Source: Callaeas wilsoni (taxonomy: Eukaryota; Chordata; Aves; Passeriformes; Callaeidae). Taken from it: a DNA stretch of 64,000 bases. Below, piece by piece: positions 63,631 through 64,000 of this stretch. Positions within the stretch are counted from its first letter, which is position 1. The number at the start of each line of letters is the position of its first letter. The translations under genes and the position numbers were made by a program. The stretch spans positions 1 through 64,000 of the forward strand of contig VWPU01012176.1 of the NCBI GenBank assembly GCA_013398955.1. Direction: 5' to 3'. The notes under the pieces were generated by a model, which saw only the letters and a program-made list of their open reading frames with translations, did not search any database and was not told the DNA's origin.

Positions 63631-64000
63631 CAAAGAATCAGGAAAATTATTACTTGAAATGATTTATTCTATACATAGGTCAGAAAAACCTGTTTTATTT
63701 TTCTTGTGCTCAATCCAAACCTTATAATCTGGTCTTTTCTGCTTTTGAAGTCATTGCAGATTTCCAGTATTAGTTCTTTGCCTTAATATTAGTTCTTGGT
63801 CAGAATTTTTCTTGGAATTCTTTAAACTGTATAATAGTATTGGTCATCCAGTATAAAAAACCTTGACCTCTCTTTTTAGATCATTACCCAGAAAATAGAT
63901 GTGACTGTTACATAGTGCTGATTGTTGCACATACAGAATATTTGTAAAAGACGAGAAAGGAAAAGAAAATGAGGCAAACAGATATTACCCAAGTGTAAGC

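Larger units (their letters stand above)
443..64000 (+). other. Presumed first intron (>63.5 kb), continuing past the window
   Basis: After the exon 1 donor I find no convincing constitutive coding exon up to the right edge. The sequence is AT-rich, with only short open frames, scattered ancient repeats and simple repeats. The simplest reading is one very long first intron. Separate short non-coding genes or enhancers inside it cannot be excluded by eye. Confidence 0.55.

Noticed and set aside
1..64000. CRISPR arrays, operons, phage or bacterial mobile elements
   Set aside because: No regularly spaced repeats, no compact coding and no ribosome-binding-site organisation; the splice donor, CR1, MIR and CpG island show a vertebrate genome.

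Overview
The window looks like one end of a large vertebrate gene, almost certainly avian and probably from a passerine bird. The bird assignment rests on CR1 LINE fragments being the main interspersed repeat and on low overall repeat density. The passerine assignment rests on one short element at about 18917-19062. It joins a tRNA-Ile-like head to a CR1-type tail, which is the architecture I know as TguSINE1, a SINE of passerine birds. I recognised all repeat families by eye and ran no database search.

Layout: positions 1 to about 2340 form a GC- and CpG-rich promoter-type island. It holds a CGG run at the very left edge, an E-box, an ATCC microsatellite in the presumed 5' UTR, GC boxes and two G-quadruplex-type clusters. 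Inside it, on the + strand, is the only coding exon I can support, at 356-442. It has 29 codons, starts at the first ATG of the window in a strong Kozak context, and ends in phase 0 at a consensus CAG|GTAAGA donor. I do not recognise the protein with confidence. Its start has a weak likeness to the N-terminus of PGC-1beta (PPARGC1B), not enough to name it.

From 443 to the right edge the sequence is AT-rich and mostly without recognisable content, consistent with a first intron of more than 63 kb. It contains three young-looking CR1 pieces, one older CR1-like LINE, the tRNA/CR1 SINE, a MIR core fragment, remnants of palindromic MITE-like elements, and simple repeats. No complete protein gene, rRNA, functional tRNA or CRISPR array is visible.

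Four places in the intron stand out. One is a roughly 270-bp CpG-dense islet near 39.9-40.15 kb, next to a GTGAGT donor. Another is a candidate cassette exon at 26692-26832 with a near-ideal acceptor, compatible with the phase of exon 1. The third is a minus-strand frame of about 233 codons without a stop at 24348-25049. The fourth is an exact 147-bp tandem duplication inside a CR1 copy that abuts the only N in the window (16187), most likely an assembly artefact.
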